Shown: in pieces, positions 1 to 10,100 of the stretch
Layout of the letters: each line of letters begins with the position of its first letter
Position numbering within the stretch: the first letter of the stretch is position 1
NCBI RefSeq assembly: GCF_019991125.1
Contig: NZ_JAGENB010000002.1
Coordinates: forward strand, 744,001 to 808,000
Direction: 5' to 3'
Origin: Phyllobacterium calauticae
GTDB lineage: Bacteria; Pseudomonadota; Alphaproteobacteria; Rhizobiales; Rhizobiaceae
Length of the DNA stretch: 64,000 nucleotides
Notes under the pieces: model-generated
What the model was told of the DNA's origin: nothing
What the model saw: only the letters and a program-made list of their open reading frames with translations
The model's database searches: none
Program-made: the position numbers and the translations under genes

Positions 1-1
1 G

Positions 2-124
2 CGCAACGTGGATAATATTGACCGGACGAGGTCCCGTTTCATCGTGGAGGGGACAGACCGGCGCGGCAATGATGTTCGCGTCAGCGTCGACCGGCGCACG
101 GGCGAAGTGATTTCCGTCGACTAA
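2..124 (+). CDS. C-terminal end of a PepSY-type protein (partial)
   Basis: The window opens inside a reading frame that runs to a TAA at 122-124. The 40 visible residues contain RNVDNIDR and end in RRTGEVISVD. This is the strand pattern with a final D-x-x-T-G-E-V that closes PepSY domains, small periplasmic domains often acting as chaperones or protease inhibitors. The start, any signal peptide and the total length lie outside the window. The assignment rests only on this tail. The next gene starts about 220 bases downstream, so operon membership is not indicated. Confidence 0.55.
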   Translation, partial: RNVDNIDRTRSRFIVEGTDRRGNDVRVSVDRRTGEVISVD

Positions 125-345
125 CCGGCCCTTCGATCTGCATCTGACGATTTGTTGACTTGAATTGCTGCCGGTTGGCGGCTAGGACAGCCATGCACAG
201 GACGACCTGTGTCATGGTTGCGCATGGGGACGGCCCCGTTATCTCGATTGAAGGAGATGATGGTGTCCCACACCGGACTGAATTTTTCCTATTTGACTGT
301 CGCCGTTCCAGCCAGCTCTCATCGTCAGACCGGGCGAGGTCTGTA

Positions 346-1095
346 ATGGCTGGCCCTATCGAACAATTCGAAATCAAGCCGCTCGTCCGCCTGACCGAGA
401 TCGCGGGCCATGAGATCAGCTTCACCAACTCGGCCGCCTATATGGTTCTGACCGTTGCTGTTTCCAGTGCGTTCCTGATGATTTCCACACGCAAACGCAG
501 GCTCAATCCGGGGCGTCTGCAGTTCACGGCGGAGATGCTGTACGAGTTCGTCGCCGGCCTGCTGCGGCAGAACGCGGGTGAACTGGGGATGCGGTTCTTT
601 CCGTTTGTCTTCTCGCTGTTCATGTTCATCCTCGTGGCAAACCTGATCGGCATGTTTCCGTATGCCTTTACGGTGACCAGCCAGATCATTGTCACCTTTG
701 CCCTGGCAATTCTCGTTTTCCTCACGGTCACCATTTACGGCTTCCGGCGGCACGGCTTGAAATTCCTGCGGCTGTTCATGCCGTCTGGCGTGCCGGTTGT
801 CCTCGCACCGGTGATTATCCCCATCGAGATCATTTCCTACCTGTCACGCCCGCTCAGTCATTCGGTGCGCCTGTTTGCGGTGATGCTGGCAGGACACATC
901 ACCCTGAAAGTGTTTTCCGGCTTTGTGGCTGATCTGGTTGATGCGGGCGGCGTCGGGCTTCTGGCCGCCGTTCTGCCGCTGGCCATGGCCGTCGCTCTGA
1001 CCGGTCTTGAACTGCTGATGTCCTTCATCCAGGCCTACGTCTTCGCCATGCTCACATGCATGTATCTGAACGACGCGCTTCATCCCGGCCACTGA
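346..1095 (+). CDS. atpB: Orphan F-type ATP synthase subunit a (AtpB paralogue)
   Basis: This 249-residue, multi-pass inner-membrane protein matches alphaproteobacterial F0 subunit a along its whole length: [13 protein letters not shown] at the N-terminus, [20 protein letters not shown] in the middle and [12 protein letters not shown] at the end. Subunit a forms the proton half-channels against the c-ring. The essential arginine is present in [14 protein letters not shown], but the usual RLFANM motif reads RLFAVM and the serine two residues before SVR reads histidine. The start at 346 is chosen over the longer frame from 160 because homology begins there and GAGGT lies just upstream. Subunits c, b and b' are absent: a PepSY tail lies upstream and an SMR transporter 28 bases downstream. 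It is therefore a second, stand-alone copy, possibly altered in function. Confidence 0.85.
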   Translation: MAGPIEQFEIKPLVRLTEIAGHEISFTNSAAYMVLTVAVSSAFLMISTRKRRLNPGRLQFTAEMLYEFVAGLLRQNAGELGMRFFPFVFSLFMFILVANLIGMFPYAFTVTSQIIVTFALAILVFLTVTIYGFRRHGLKFLRLFMPSGVPVVLAPVIIPIEIISYLSRPLSHSVRLFAVMLAGHITLKVFSGFVADLVDAGGVGLLAAVLPLAMAVALTGLELLMSFIQAYVFAMLTCMYLNDALHPGH

Positions 1096-1123
1096 AACCA
1101 ACACCCCTGTGAAAGGAACGATC

Positions 1124-1441
1124 ATGGCATGGATCTATCTTGCCCTTGCTGGCCTGTTTGAGGTGATTTGGGCTTCCACAATGAAACAGTCCGATGGTTT
1201 CACACGGCTTGTGCCGAGTGTTATCACCATCGTCACGATGATCATCAGCTTCGGCTTGCTCGCCGTGGCGATGAAATCCCTGCCGCTCGGCACCGCCTAT
1301 GCCATCTGGACGGGTATCGGAGCGGTTGGCGCATTCCTCGTCGGCATATTCTTCCTCGGCGAAGCGGTCACGCTTTTCCGGCTTGCAAGCGTCGGCTTCA
1401 TCGTTGCGGGACTGATTGGTCTGAAACTATCGACGCTGTAG
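1124..1441 (+). CDS. gdx: SMR-family guanidinium/quaternary ammonium exporter
   Basis: This is a 105-residue protein with four membrane helices, the standard size of small multidrug resistance transporters, which work as antiparallel dimers exchanging cation for protons. It carries the central glutamate in GLFEVIW, followed by [12 protein letters not shown], and later [18 protein letters not shown]. These are features of the Gdx (formerly SugE) subtype, which exports guanidinium rather than bulky drugs. The ATG at 1124 is preferred because AAAGGA lies a few bases upstream; an in-frame start at 1109 has no better signal. Only 28 bases separate it from the atpB-like stop, so the two are probably co-transcribed. 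No guanidine riboswitch fits in that gap. Confidence 0.9.
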   Translation: MAWIYLALAGLFEVIWASTMKQSDGFTRLVPSVITIVTMIISFGLLAVAMKSLPLGTAYAIWTGIGAVGAFLVGIFFLGEAVTLFRLASVGFIVAGLIGLKLSTL

Positions 1442-1475
1442 GCAATGTTGCGAAACCCGGCGCAGATGAGCACGA

Positions 1476-2408
1476 TCACGATTTTGCGGTATCGGTCGCC
1501 GGTGTTTCGGCGCGGACGTCAACCGGTGTCTGCACAGTCTTGCCGCGCATGTTCACGATCACAACCCCGGCCAGGATGAGCATGCCGCCGAGGACCGTAC
1601 CCATTTTCGGCGGTTCGCCGGCAATGAGCCAGGCGATCAGCATGGCGATGGGGGCAATGAGGTAGAGAAAGTTTCCGGCCCGGGCGACGCCAAACGTGCC
1701 GAGCGCATAGGCCCAGCAAACCAGGCCGATTGCGGTGGGAAAAATGCCGAGGAAGCCGATCCAGCCTCGCACGGCAAGCGATGCATTGCCGGTTTGCGCT
1801 ATGGCCTGCGACAGCCATGGCGAAAGCGCGAGCGCAGCTGATATAAACATGATGGCCGCCACATGCAGGGCACCATAGCGCGAAACTAGCTGGCGCTGCA
1901 CCGTGAAGCCCGTTGCCGAGCACAACGCAGCGCCAAGTACAAAGGCGGCACCTGAGTTCAGGGTCAGCCCGCCAGCCTGTGCGCTGGCTATCAAGCCAAT
2001 GCCGATAATGCACAACAGGGTTCCGCCCCAGGCAATGGGCGGGAACCGCTCCTTCAGGAGCACGACGGCGAATGTCGCCATCCAGAGCGATTCAGTCTTG
2101 ATGAGGAAACTTGCCGCGCCCGCCGCTACGGTTTGCTGTCCGATATTCAGGAGGACGCTGTAACCGGCGCCGCCCACAATGCCACAGCCGGCACAGAGCA
2201 GGAGATGAGGCAGCGGCATGCGGGCAGGGCGCTTCCAGACCAGCCATATCGCCGCCAGCAGTGCGGCGATGGCATAGCGGATCGATGCGAGTGGCAAGGG
2301 CTCCAGTTGTGTGAGCGCAAGCTTGATTGCGGGAAAAGCTGTCGCCCAGACGAGAATGGTCGTGGAGATAGCCAGGATCGGTAAAAGTGCGGGGCGGGGT
2401 GAGGTCAT
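1476..2408 (-). CDS. EamA/DMT-family transporter
   Basis: A 310-residue integral membrane protein with about ten hydrophobic helices arranged as two EamA repeats, ending in a hydrophilic tail. The family (drug/metabolite transporters) exports amino acids, metabolites or drugs; the substrate cannot be read from sequence. The start at 2408 (MTSPRPALLPILAIS) is placed where hydrophobic homology begins, although no clear Shine-Dalgarno precedes it and the frame is open to 2480. It is divergent from the LysR gene at 2466 with about 60 bases between, the classic layout in which the LysR protein regulates the transporter. Confidence 0.85.
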   Translation of the reverse strand: MTSPRPALLPILAISTTILVWATAFPAIKLALTQLEPLPLASIRYAIAALLAAIWLVWKRPARMPLPHLLLCAGCGIVGGAGYSVLLNIGQQTVAAGAASFLIKTESLWMATFAVVLLKERFPPIAWGGTLLCIIGIGLIASAQAGGLTLNSGAAFVLGAALCSATGFTVQRQLVSRYGALHVAAIMFISAALALSPWLSQAIAQTGNASLAVRGWIGFLGIFPTAIGLVCWAYALGTFGVARAGNFLYLIAPIAMLIAWLIAGEPPKMGTVLGGMLILAGVVIVNMRGKTVQTPVDVRAETPATDTAKS

Positions 2409-2465
2409 GGGGAGACTGTAAAACACGTTCCAGACTTGACATAGAGTGCTGATATGGCGTGAGCT

Positions 2466-3353
2466 GTGAGTATGAAGCACAGCTCAGATCTTCCGTCCTT
2501 CGACGCCATACAGGCGGTTCTATCGTCCAATCGCACCGGCTCGTTCTCCAGCGCCGCCGATGAACTCGATTTGACGCATGGAGCTATCAGCAGGCGCGTC
2601 GCCATTGTCGAGGCATGGGCCGGGACGGCATTGTTCGAACGGCATGGGCGCGGGGTTCGCCTGACGATTGAAGGGCAACGGCTTGTGCGGTTGTTCGAGC
2701 AGGCGCTTGACCTGATCGATAGCGGGGCCGCCGAATGGCGGGAGAACCGCCAGCCTGAAACCGTCAGGATCAGTGTCCTGCCGTCCTTTGCGCGGCTGTG
2801 GATTTTGCCGAACCTTGTCAAACTGGAAGGCTCTCCACCCGATCTGCGGATCGAACTGGAGCTTGACCGCCGGTATGCGCCGCTCGGCGAGGTCGACGTG
2901 GCGATACGCTATGGCCGTGGTGACTGGAGCGATGGTGTGGCCATGCCGCTCTTCGACGAAGTCCTCCTTCCCGTCGCGTCGCCCGAACTGGCCCTCGTCT
3001 TGGGACATGAACCTGAGCCGGGCGATATTCTCCGCCATCCCCTTATCCACGATGCTTATCCCGATGCGTGGCGTATCTGGCTGGCCGAGCGCGGGCACCG
3101 GTATCGCCCGCGTCCGCAGGATCGCCGCTATCCGGACTATGATCTGGGTTTGCATGCGGCGGCTGCGGGAAGCGGTGTGGCGCTCCTGCGCGCGCCCTAT
3201 GGCGAGATATTTGTCCAAAACGGCAGCCTTGTGCCGATTTCCAGCGCTCCGGTAGCCAGCCAATTGAAATTCCATGCCATCACGGAACGGGGGAGCCAAC
3301 GGCGTGCCGTCCGCACATTGCTGGAACGCATCCGATGGCTTTCGGCGTCTTGA
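2466..3353 (+). CDS. LysR-family transcriptional regulator (GcvA-like)
   Basis: At 295 residues it has the usual LysR length. The N-terminal winged helix reads FSSAADELDLTHGAISRRV followed by LFERHGRGVRLTIEGQ. The effector-binding domain starts at about residue 95 and contains DVAIRYGRGDW, typical of the GcvA/AmpR-like subgroup. The start is GTG at 2466 or ATG at 2472. Its gene is divergent from the DMT transporter at 1476-2408 and both promoters must overlap in the roughly 60-base gap, so it probably controls that transporter and itself. The inducer is unknown. Confidence 0.9.
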   Translation: MSMKHSSDLPSFDAIQAVLSSNRTGSFSSAADELDLTHGAISRRVAIVEAWAGTALFERHGRGVRLTIEGQRLVRLFEQALDLIDSGAAEWRENRQPETVRISVLPSFARLWILPNLVKLEGSPPDLRIELELDRRYAPLGEVDVAIRYGRGDWSDGVAMPLFDEVLLPVASPELALVLGHEPEPGDILRHPLIHDAYPDAWRIWLAERGHRYRPRPQDRRYPDYDLGLHAAAAGSGVALLRAPYGEIFVQNGSLVPISSAPVASQLKFHAITERGSQRRAVRTLLERIRWLSAS

Positions 3354-3425
3354 TTGCGCCGTTGACAATCGAACGGCGCTTGGCGAGGCTTGGTCAGAGT
3401 GTTCAGATCAAGCGAGGACGAACCC

Positions 3426-4268
3426 ATGCCGACAACCATCGCCATCATCGGAGCCGGAGCCATGGGCAGCGCCGTCGGGCAACGCCTGATACAGGGCGGA
3501 GCCCGCGTCCTTTCCTTCACCGAAGGGCGAAGCCAGCGGACACTGGACCGCGTCCGGGCGGCGGGCATTGAACCGGCGGCCATCGCCGATATCGCAGCGG
3601 CCGACCTGATATTTTCCATTGTTCCACCGGCGGAGGCGGTCGGCGTCGCGCACGGGTTCGCACCGGTTTTGTCTGCAGCGGGTGCCAAAGGCACCTTCAT
3701 CGATTTCAACGCGATCAATCCGCATTCGATGCGCGAAGTCGGATCAGTTCTGTCCGGGACAGGGTGGGATATACTCGATGGCGCCATTATCGGCCTGCCG
3801 CCGAAACCCGATAATGCAGGACCGAAATTCTATGTGAGCGGCGGTGACGATGGGATTGTCAACCGTCTCAAGGCGCTCGGCCTGCGGACGCACCGCGTCG
3901 ACGGTTCGATCGGTGCAGCCTCCGCCCTGAAGATGGTCTATGCCGGCATCAACAAGGGACTGGTCGGGCTTGGAACGACCATGCTGCTGGCCGCAGCCGG
4001 ATCGGGTTCCGCGGCAAGCCTGCACGCCGAGATGGCGGAAAGCATGCCGGAGCTTCTCGCCCGTTTTCAACACTCAATACCCGATATGTATCCTAAGGCC
4101 TATCGATGGGTTGCCGAGATGGAAGAGATTGCCGAATTCCTTGGGCCTGACGAGCCCGGCGCGGCGCTTTTCCAGGCCATGGCTGAGGTTTTTGCCAGGA
4201 TCGCCGGTGATCAGAACGGCGATGGACGTCTCGTTTCAACGCTGGATGGTGTGCTTGCCGGGAAGTAA
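3426..4268 (+). CDS. NAD(P)-dependent dehydrogenase of the beta-hydroxyacid dehydrogenase/6PGDH type (DUF1932)
   Basis: A 280-residue protein with an N-terminal Rossmann fold whose nucleotide loop reads IAIIGAGAMGSAVGQRL at residues 5-21. A helical C-terminal domain begins at about residue 165 with AASALKMVYAGINKG, where the lysine corresponds to the family's catalytic lysine. This two-domain plan matches 6-phosphogluconate/beta-hydroxyacid dehydrogenases with a DUF1932 C-terminal domain; the substrate is not evident. The start at 3426 has GAGGA upstream. It sits about 70 bases after the LysR gene on the same strand and may be read through from it. Confidence 0.85.
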   Translation: MPTTIAIIGAGAMGSAVGQRLIQGGARVLSFTEGRSQRTLDRVRAAGIEPAAIADIAAADLIFSIVPPAEAVGVAHGFAPVLSAAGAKGTFIDFNAINPHSMREVGSVLSGTGWDILDGAIIGLPPKPDNAGPKFYVSGGDDGIVNRLKALGLRTHRVDGSIGAASALKMVYAGINKGLVGLGTTMLLAAAGSGSAASLHAEMAESMPELLARFQHSIPDMYPKAYRWVAEMEEIAEFLGPDEPGAALFQAMAEVFARIAGDQNGDGRLVSTLDGVLAGK

Positions 4269-4414
4269 GCCGCAAGGCGGATGACACCCGACGGACAGGT
4301 GGTCAAGCATTTCAACCATATCGACAATTTAACACGCCGCACGCCCCATGATGGGTGACAAACGGAAATCCCGATACCATATCTTGAGAAGGACATGGTT
4401 CAAGGAGTATTCCG

Positions 4415-5263
4415 ATGCTTTCCGTGTGGCGTGATATCGTCGTTTTCCTGGATGCCTCTCTCCCCGGTGAGAAAGTTGGTGCGCACGCGGCGCGCCTCGC
4501 CAAGAAGCATGGGGCTTATCTCGTCGGTGTTTACGGTTTGACGCGGGCCGCCTACGGCTCGGCATCCGAAAATTTTGCGCGTGGGTCGGAAGCAATCCGA
4601 CAGGTGATCGTTCGCCAAAGAAGCGCTGACGAGAACAAACTGATCAGGTCGGGCCGGCACTTCGCCCGGATAACCGAAGCCGAGGGCATCGGTTCCGAAT
4701 TTCGTGTTGCATGGCAGGACAGGCTTGATGACCAGAACATGGTCCGCGGCCTGAATGCGGACCTCATCGTTGCCGCGCAACCGCCGCTGGGTGATCTTCC
4801 GATGAGCTGGTCGGCCGAACAATTGCTTCTTGCAACGGGAATTCCTGTTCTGGTTGTTCCGCGGGAGTGGGATGGAGGGACTATCGGTGACAAGGTGGTC
4901 ATTGCCTGGAATGGCAGCCGGGAGGCGCGCCGGGCGGTTTACGATGCCATGCCGTTTATCGTGACGGCAAAGCAGGTCACGATACTGGTCATCGAAAACG
5001 GTCGCGCTGCGGCCGATTACAATCATGAGCCGGGCGCGGATCTCCTGAGCCATCTGGCAAGGCACGATGTGTCAGCAACCGTTCTCGTCGTTTCGTCAAA
5101 TGAACCGGTTGCCCACACGATTGTACGGGAAGCCCGTGGGGTAGGGGCAAATCTGCTGGTCATCGGCGCCTATAGTCACCCCCGCTCCACCGAAATCCTG
5201 TTTGGCGGCGTGACGCGATCGCTGTTGTCCAACACCGAACTGCCGATGCTCATATCGCGGTGA
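4415..5263 (+). CDS. Tandem-domain universal stress protein
   Basis: A 282-residue protein made of two UspA-like domains. Domain one starts with WRDIVVFLDASLPGE and domain two with GDKVVIAWNGSREARRAV. The second domain keeps the ATP-binding signature in LLVIGAYSHPRSTEILFGG, while the first is degenerate. Such tandem Usp proteins are cytoplasmic and are induced by starvation, oxidative or respiratory stress. AAGGAG lies eight bases before the ATG. It is monocistronic, with a convergent dehydrogenase gene starting 40 bases downstream. Confidence 0.88.
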   Translation: MLSVWRDIVVFLDASLPGEKVGAHAARLAKKHGAYLVGVYGLTRAAYGSASENFARGSEAIRQVIVRQRSADENKLIRSGRHFARITEAEGIGSEFRVAWQDRLDDQNMVRGLNADLIVAAQPPLGDLPMSWSAEQLLLATGIPVLVVPREWDGGTIGDKVVIAWNGSREARRAVYDAMPFIVTAKQVTILVIENGRAAADYNHEPGADLLSHLARHDVSATVLVVSSNEPVAHTIVREARGVGANLLVIGAYSHPRSTEILFGGVTRSLLSNTELPMLISR

Positions 5264-5302
5264 GCATTGCGTCAAAGCAACGGCGTTGAAGATGCCATTC
5301 TC

Positions 5303-6445
5303 CTATTTCGGCGTCAGCCGCAGCAGGCGGCCGTTGCTTTCGTCTTCGATCAGCCAAAGCGCGCCGTCCGGTGCCACGGCGACATCGCGGATGCGATGGC
5401 CAAGCACCCATCGGTCCGCTTCCCTGGCGCCGCCATTCGCGTCGAAGCTGATCCGCACGAAGCCCTTCTCGACCAATCCGCCGATAAAGGCCGAGCCTTT
5501 CCATTGCGGGAAGAGGTCGCCCTGATAAAATGCAAGACCGGCGGGAGCGATGACCGGCGTCCAGTAGACAAGAGGAGCTTCGAATTCCGGGCGGGTATCA
5601 TGGCGCGGGATGGGTGTCCCATTGTAATTATCGCCGTTGGAGACGATCGGCCAGCCGTAATTCCGTCCCGGCTTCAGGAGGTTGAGTTCATCGCCGCCCT
5701 TCGGACCCATTTCATCCAGCCAGAGCCTGCCCTTGGCATCAAAGGCAAGGCCGTAGGGGTTGCGATGCCCCAGGGTCCAGATCTGTGCTCTGATACCGCC
5801 TTGCTTGGCCCAGGGATTGTCGGGAGGGGTCGATCCGTCGAGATTGAGCCGCAGCACTTTCCCCAGCGCCTGATCGGGGTCTTGGGCGGTGTCTGGCCGC
5901 ATGCGATCCCCCGATGTGAGGAACAGGTGCCGACCGTCAGGGGAGAATGCGATGATTCCGCCGGGCTGGCCGCCGCTGCCCTTCGGCATCTGCCGCCAGA
6001 TGACTTCCAGCCCCTTCAATGCGGCGGTCTTTCCGGCCAGCGACAGTTCGGCGCGGGCGAGGGCGAGACTGCTGCCGCCAGCCCCCGGTTCCACATAAGT
6101 CAGGTAAATGACGGGTTTCTTTGCGAAATCCGGCGCGACCGCCACGTCGAGCAAGCCGTTCTGGCCGCTGTAGGCCACGTTGGGAACGCCGCTTATCTCC
6201 GTCTTGCTTCCCTCGCGGGTAACCAGAAAAAGCCGGCCGGGCTTTTCCGTAACAAGCATGCGGCTATCGGGGAGGAAGGCTATGGCCCACGGCGTATCAA
6301 AACGTGCAGCGGTCGTTACCGTGAAAGGGGTGGTGGTGCTCGGCGCATTCCTGCCCGCATTGACGGATGGGGCAGCCCATGCAATCGAGCTTGAACCGGC
6401 AATGCCAAGGATTGCAAGGACGACAGCTACAGCACGACGACTCAT
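5303..6445 (-). CDS. Periplasmic PQQ-dependent sugar dehydrogenase (aldose dehydrogenase, YliI/GDH-B family)
   Basis: A 380-residue exported protein. MSRRAVAVVLAILGIAG with cleavage after SIAWA is a clean Sec signal peptide. The mature part is a six-bladed beta-propeller of the soluble glucose/aldose dehydrogenase family. Visible family motifs are TPWAIAFLPDSRMLVTEKPG, GHRNPYGLAFD, DEMGPKGGDELN, GRNYGWP and a C-terminal DVAVAPDGALWLIEDE. These enzymes oxidise aldoses in the periplasm using PQQ and pass electrons to the respiratory chain. The start at 6445 has GGAGGG just upstream. The gene stands alone and convergent to the stress protein. Confidence 0.88.
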   Translation of the reverse strand: MSRRAVAVVLAILGIAGSSSIAWAAPSVNAGRNAPSTTTPFTVTTAARFDTPWAIAFLPDSRMLVTEKPGRLFLVTREGSKTEISGVPNVAYSGQNGLLDVAVAPDFAKKPVIYLTYVEPGAGGSSLALARAELSLAGKTAALKGLEVIWRQMPKGSGGQPGGIIAFSPDGRHLFLTSGDRMRPDTAQDPDQALGKVLRLNLDGSTPPDNPWAKQGGIRAQIWTLGHRNPYGLAFDAKGRLWLDEMGPKGGDELNLLKPGRNYGWPIVSNGDNYNGTPIPRHDTRPEFEAPLVYWTPVIAPAGLAFYQGDLFPQWKGSAFIGGLVEKGFVRISFDANGGAREADRWVLGHRIRDVAVAPDGALWLIEDESNGRLLRLTPK

Positions 6446-6547
6446 GAAAGCCCTCCAGTGAATGCCGGTTAATGCCTCACGTTGCACATAGGTGTGCTGT
6501 CGGCGGCATGCAAGCGCTGGCCAGCGGATAGAGGTTGGCGGTGTGAC

Positions 6548-6958
6548 TCAGTCGGCGCGGCGCCAGACCGAGACCTTGCAGATCAATCCGCCAAGGACGC
6601 AGCCGGACAGTTCTATGCCCTGATCCGAAACCTTTGCCTTTCCCGTATAGGTCTGGCCATTTTCGGTGTTGTAGAGGGTTCCGGAATAGGTTCCTTCGCC
6701 GTTTGGCTTCAACGTTACAGCCTGAATGCCGACAACAGGCCGGTTGCGCTTGGACGCATCGGGATTTTTCACATCGTTGACGGGCGCGCTCATCCAGACG
6801 ACCGTGCCGCAAATCCCGGCGCCGCAGTCGCTGAGCCGAACCTTCGTGCGGCCGGTATCATTGACGTAGGTTCCGGCGATATCCTGTGTCTCGGCGACGG
6901 ACTGGCCAGTCAGCGCCGCAAGAAAAAGACACGAGAAAATAGCGTTTCGCACAGTCAT
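6548..6958 (-). CDS. DUF2147 exported protein
   Basis: A small secreted protein of 136 residues with a signal peptide (MTVRNAIFSCLFLAALTGQS, cleavage near VAE). The DUF2147 core shows an early LSDCGAGICGTVVW and a closing LSGCVLGGLICKVSVW, giving two cysteine pairs that could form disulfides in the periplasm. The domain is widespread in proteobacteria and its function is unknown. The start at 6958 was chosen over longer frames because AGGAGA lies nine bases upstream. It is about 100 bases from the sugar dehydrogenase on the same strand. Confidence 0.85.
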   Translation of the reverse strand: MTVRNAIFSCLFLAALTGQSVAETQDIAGTYVNDTGRTKVRLSDCGAGICGTVVWMSAPVNDVKNPDASKRNRPVVGIQAVTLKPNGEGTYSGTLYNTENGQTYTGKAKVSDQGIELSGCVLGGLICKVSVWRRAD

Positions 6959-7152
6959 CAATGGGTATCTCCTGGCCATCACGGACCGTTGGGTTTGCAA
7001 GCCGGTTAACAACCGTATCCTGCGCACCCTTACAGGACAAGTATGGCATTCCTGTGCACACAGGGCGCGCGGCCGCCGCCACGAGGAGAACAAAAACAAT
7101 CAGGCGTGCTCTGTGGTCATCCCAAGAGCATCACCTGAAAATATATTCTGTA

Positions 7153-10100
7153 TCAATGGGTTAGAACTGTTCCTTTGCTGGGAAGCATATCAGGCGTTGT
7201 ATCGTCCAGCGCATAATCCTTTTTGCCCGAACCGCCGAGCGCCAGATATATGACCGGCGTCGTAAAGAGCGTGAGGATCTGCGAGACGACAAGTCCGCCG
7301 ACGATGGCAATGCCAAGCGGCGTGCGCAGTTCCGCGCCGGGGCCTGTGCCGAGCGCCAGGGGCAATGCCCCGAGAAGGGCGGCCATGGTCGTCATCATGA
7401 TCGGCCGGAAGCGCAGCAGGCAGGCCTGGTGGATCGCCTCGGCCGGGGCCAGACCCTGTTGGCGCTCGGCTTCCAGGGCAAAGTCGATCATCATGATCGC
7501 ATTCTTCTTCACGATTCCGATCAGGAGAATGATGCCGATCATCCCGACGATGGACAGGTCCTGGCCGAACAGCAGCAGGGCCAGCAAGGCGCCGAGACCG
7601 GCCGAGGGCAGGGTGGATATGATCGTCAGAGGATGAATGGCACTTTCATAGAGAACGCCGAGCACGATGTAGACTGCTATGACCGCCGCCAGGATGAGCC
7701 ATGGCTGGGTGCTCAGGGAACTTTGGAAGGCCTGCGCCGTACCCTGGAACGTGCCGGTGACGGTGATGGGGAGCCCCGCCTTCAACTCCGCGGTGTGGAT
7801 GGCCGTCACCGCGTCGCCGAGGGCTATGTTGGGCTTCAGATTGAAGGAGAGTGTCGTTGCGGGCATCGACCCCTGGTGATTGATCGTCACCGGCGACACG
7901 GTTGTTTTCACGGATGCCAGCAGGCTCAGCGGAACGAGCTGGTTCAGCGTCGACGAGCGCACGAACAGATGATTGAGTGCATCGGTGGACAGGCTGTAGC
8001 GCGGGTCGACCTCGAGCACGATGTGGTTCTGGCTGACCTGCGTGAACTGGGTTGCGACCTGACGTTGTCCGAATGCATCGTAGAGCGTGTCATCGATGGC
8101 CTGAACACTCACGCCGAGACGCGATGCGGTGGCACGGTCGATGTTCAGTGTTGCGCTCGTGGCTTCGTTCTGCTTGTCGGAGATCACGTCCTGGACCTCG
8201 GGCAATGAACCGAGGGCCTTGGACATGACGGCGGCCCATTTGGTCAGTTCGTCCGTATCCTGAGCCTGAAGCGTGTACTGGTATTGCGATGCCGATGAGC
8301 GGCCGCCGACCTGAATATCCTGACGTATCCGCATGCCAAGGGTCAGCCCCTCCATGCCCGCGACGGCTTTCTTCAGGCGCGCTATGACCGCCTGGGCGGT
8401 GCTGCGCTGGCCGAATGGCTTCAGATTGATCTGGACCTGTCCCACGGCGGTGGAGGGGCTGGGGTTGATCCAGTAGGCCACGTTGTCGACGGCCGGATCA
8501 CGCATGATGATGTCGCCAAGGTTCTGCATTTTGACAGACATGGCATCGAAGGAAATATCTGTTGCGGCCTGTGCCTGCGCCTGGATGAAACCCGTATCCT
8601 GTTCGGGCAGGAACCCCTTGGGAACGATGACATAGAGCCACACCGTCAAAACGAGGGTGATGCAGGTGACGACGAGCGTGATGCTGCGATGCCGGAGAAC
8701 GAAATCCAGTCCGCGGCCATAGGCGCGCGTGATCGAATTGAACAGTCGCTCGGACCAGTTGAAGATGCGCCCGTGCGATGTGTGTTTCTCGTCGCGGATC
8801 AGCCATGCGCACAACATCGGTGTGACGGTCAGGGATATCAGGCCGGACATCAGGATCGCGACGCTGACGGTAACGGCAAATTCGCGGAACAGGCGCCCGA
8901 CAATGCCGCCCATGAGCAGGATGGGGATGAAAACGGCGACAAGCGATATGGTCATCGAGATGATCGTGAAATTGACTTCACGCGCGCCTTCGATGGCAGC
9001 CTGCAGCTTGGATTTTCCGTTTTCGAGGTGGCGCACAATGTTTTCGATGACGACGATGGCATCGTCCACGACAAAGCCGACGGCAATTGTCAGTCCCATC
9101 AGCGACAGATTATCCAGACTGTAGCCGAGAAGGTACATGACACAAAACGTGCCGAGCAGCGACAGTGGGATCGTTATGCTCGGAATGAGCGTGGCCCAAA
9201 AGTTTCGCAGAAACGAAAAGATGACCATGACGACGAGCGCGACGGTGATCAGCATCGTGATCTGCACGTCGAACACCGATGCGTCGATGATCTGCGTGCG
9301 GTCGCCGACGACTGACAGTTTGACGCCAGCTGGAAGCCCGGCTTCCAGTGCGGGCAACCTGGCCTTTATGTTGCTGATGGTTTCGAGAATGTTCGATCCG
9401 GCCATTTTGTGAACGTCGATCATGACCGAGCGTTTCGTCTGCAGCCACGCAGCCTGCTTGTTGTCTTCAGGCCCCGCGATCACCTTGCCTACATCCTTGA
9501 GATAGATCGGAGCGCCGTTGCGGTAGGCGATGATGGTGTTGCGGTAGGTCGGAACATCGACGATCTGGTCCGTGGCGTCGAGGACGGTGGTGCGGCCGTC
9601 GCCGCTGATCGAGCCTTTGGGTGTATTCACTGTCTGGCTGCCAACGATGCTGCGGACATCCTCCAGGGTGAGCCCGCGTGCGGCCAGCCTGTCCGGGTCG
9701 ATCTGAATGCGCACGGAAGGACGCTGCGGTCCGTGAAAATCCACGAGCCCCACACCGTTCATCTGCGATACCTGCTGCGCAACGATATCTTCGGCGTAGT
9801 GGTCGAGTTCGGTGAGCGGAAGGCGGTCGGAGGTCAAGGCCAGCGTCAGCACCGTGGCTTCGGCGGGGTTGGATTTATGATAGGTGGGAGGGCTTGGCAG
9901 GCTCTTGGGCAGGCTGCCAGCCGCCGCGCCGATGGCCGCCTGGATATCCTGCGCCGCGGCGTTGATGTCCCGCGACAGATCAAATTCAATGGTGATGTTG
10001 GTTCGGCCCGAAGAACTGGTCGAGGTCATCTGATTGACCCCGGAAACATTGGAGAGCTGGTTTTCCAGCGGTGTGGCGACCGATGTTGCCATGGTGTTGG

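Noticed and set aside
160..345. Longer N-terminus for the AtpB-like protein in the same frame
   Set aside because: The upstream 62 codons have no similarity to subunit a, are cysteine/arginine-rich, and the ATG at 346 has a ribosome site and the family's start.
1096..1123. Guanidine riboswitch before the SMR exporter
   Set aside because: Only 28 bases separate the genes, far too short for a ykkC-type aptamer, and nothing similar is seen upstream of 346.
5267..6394. 375-codon plus-strand frame opposite the sugar dehydrogenase
   Set aside because: It is the antisense shadow of a well-supported gene with a signal peptide and propeller motifs; its own translation has no family features.
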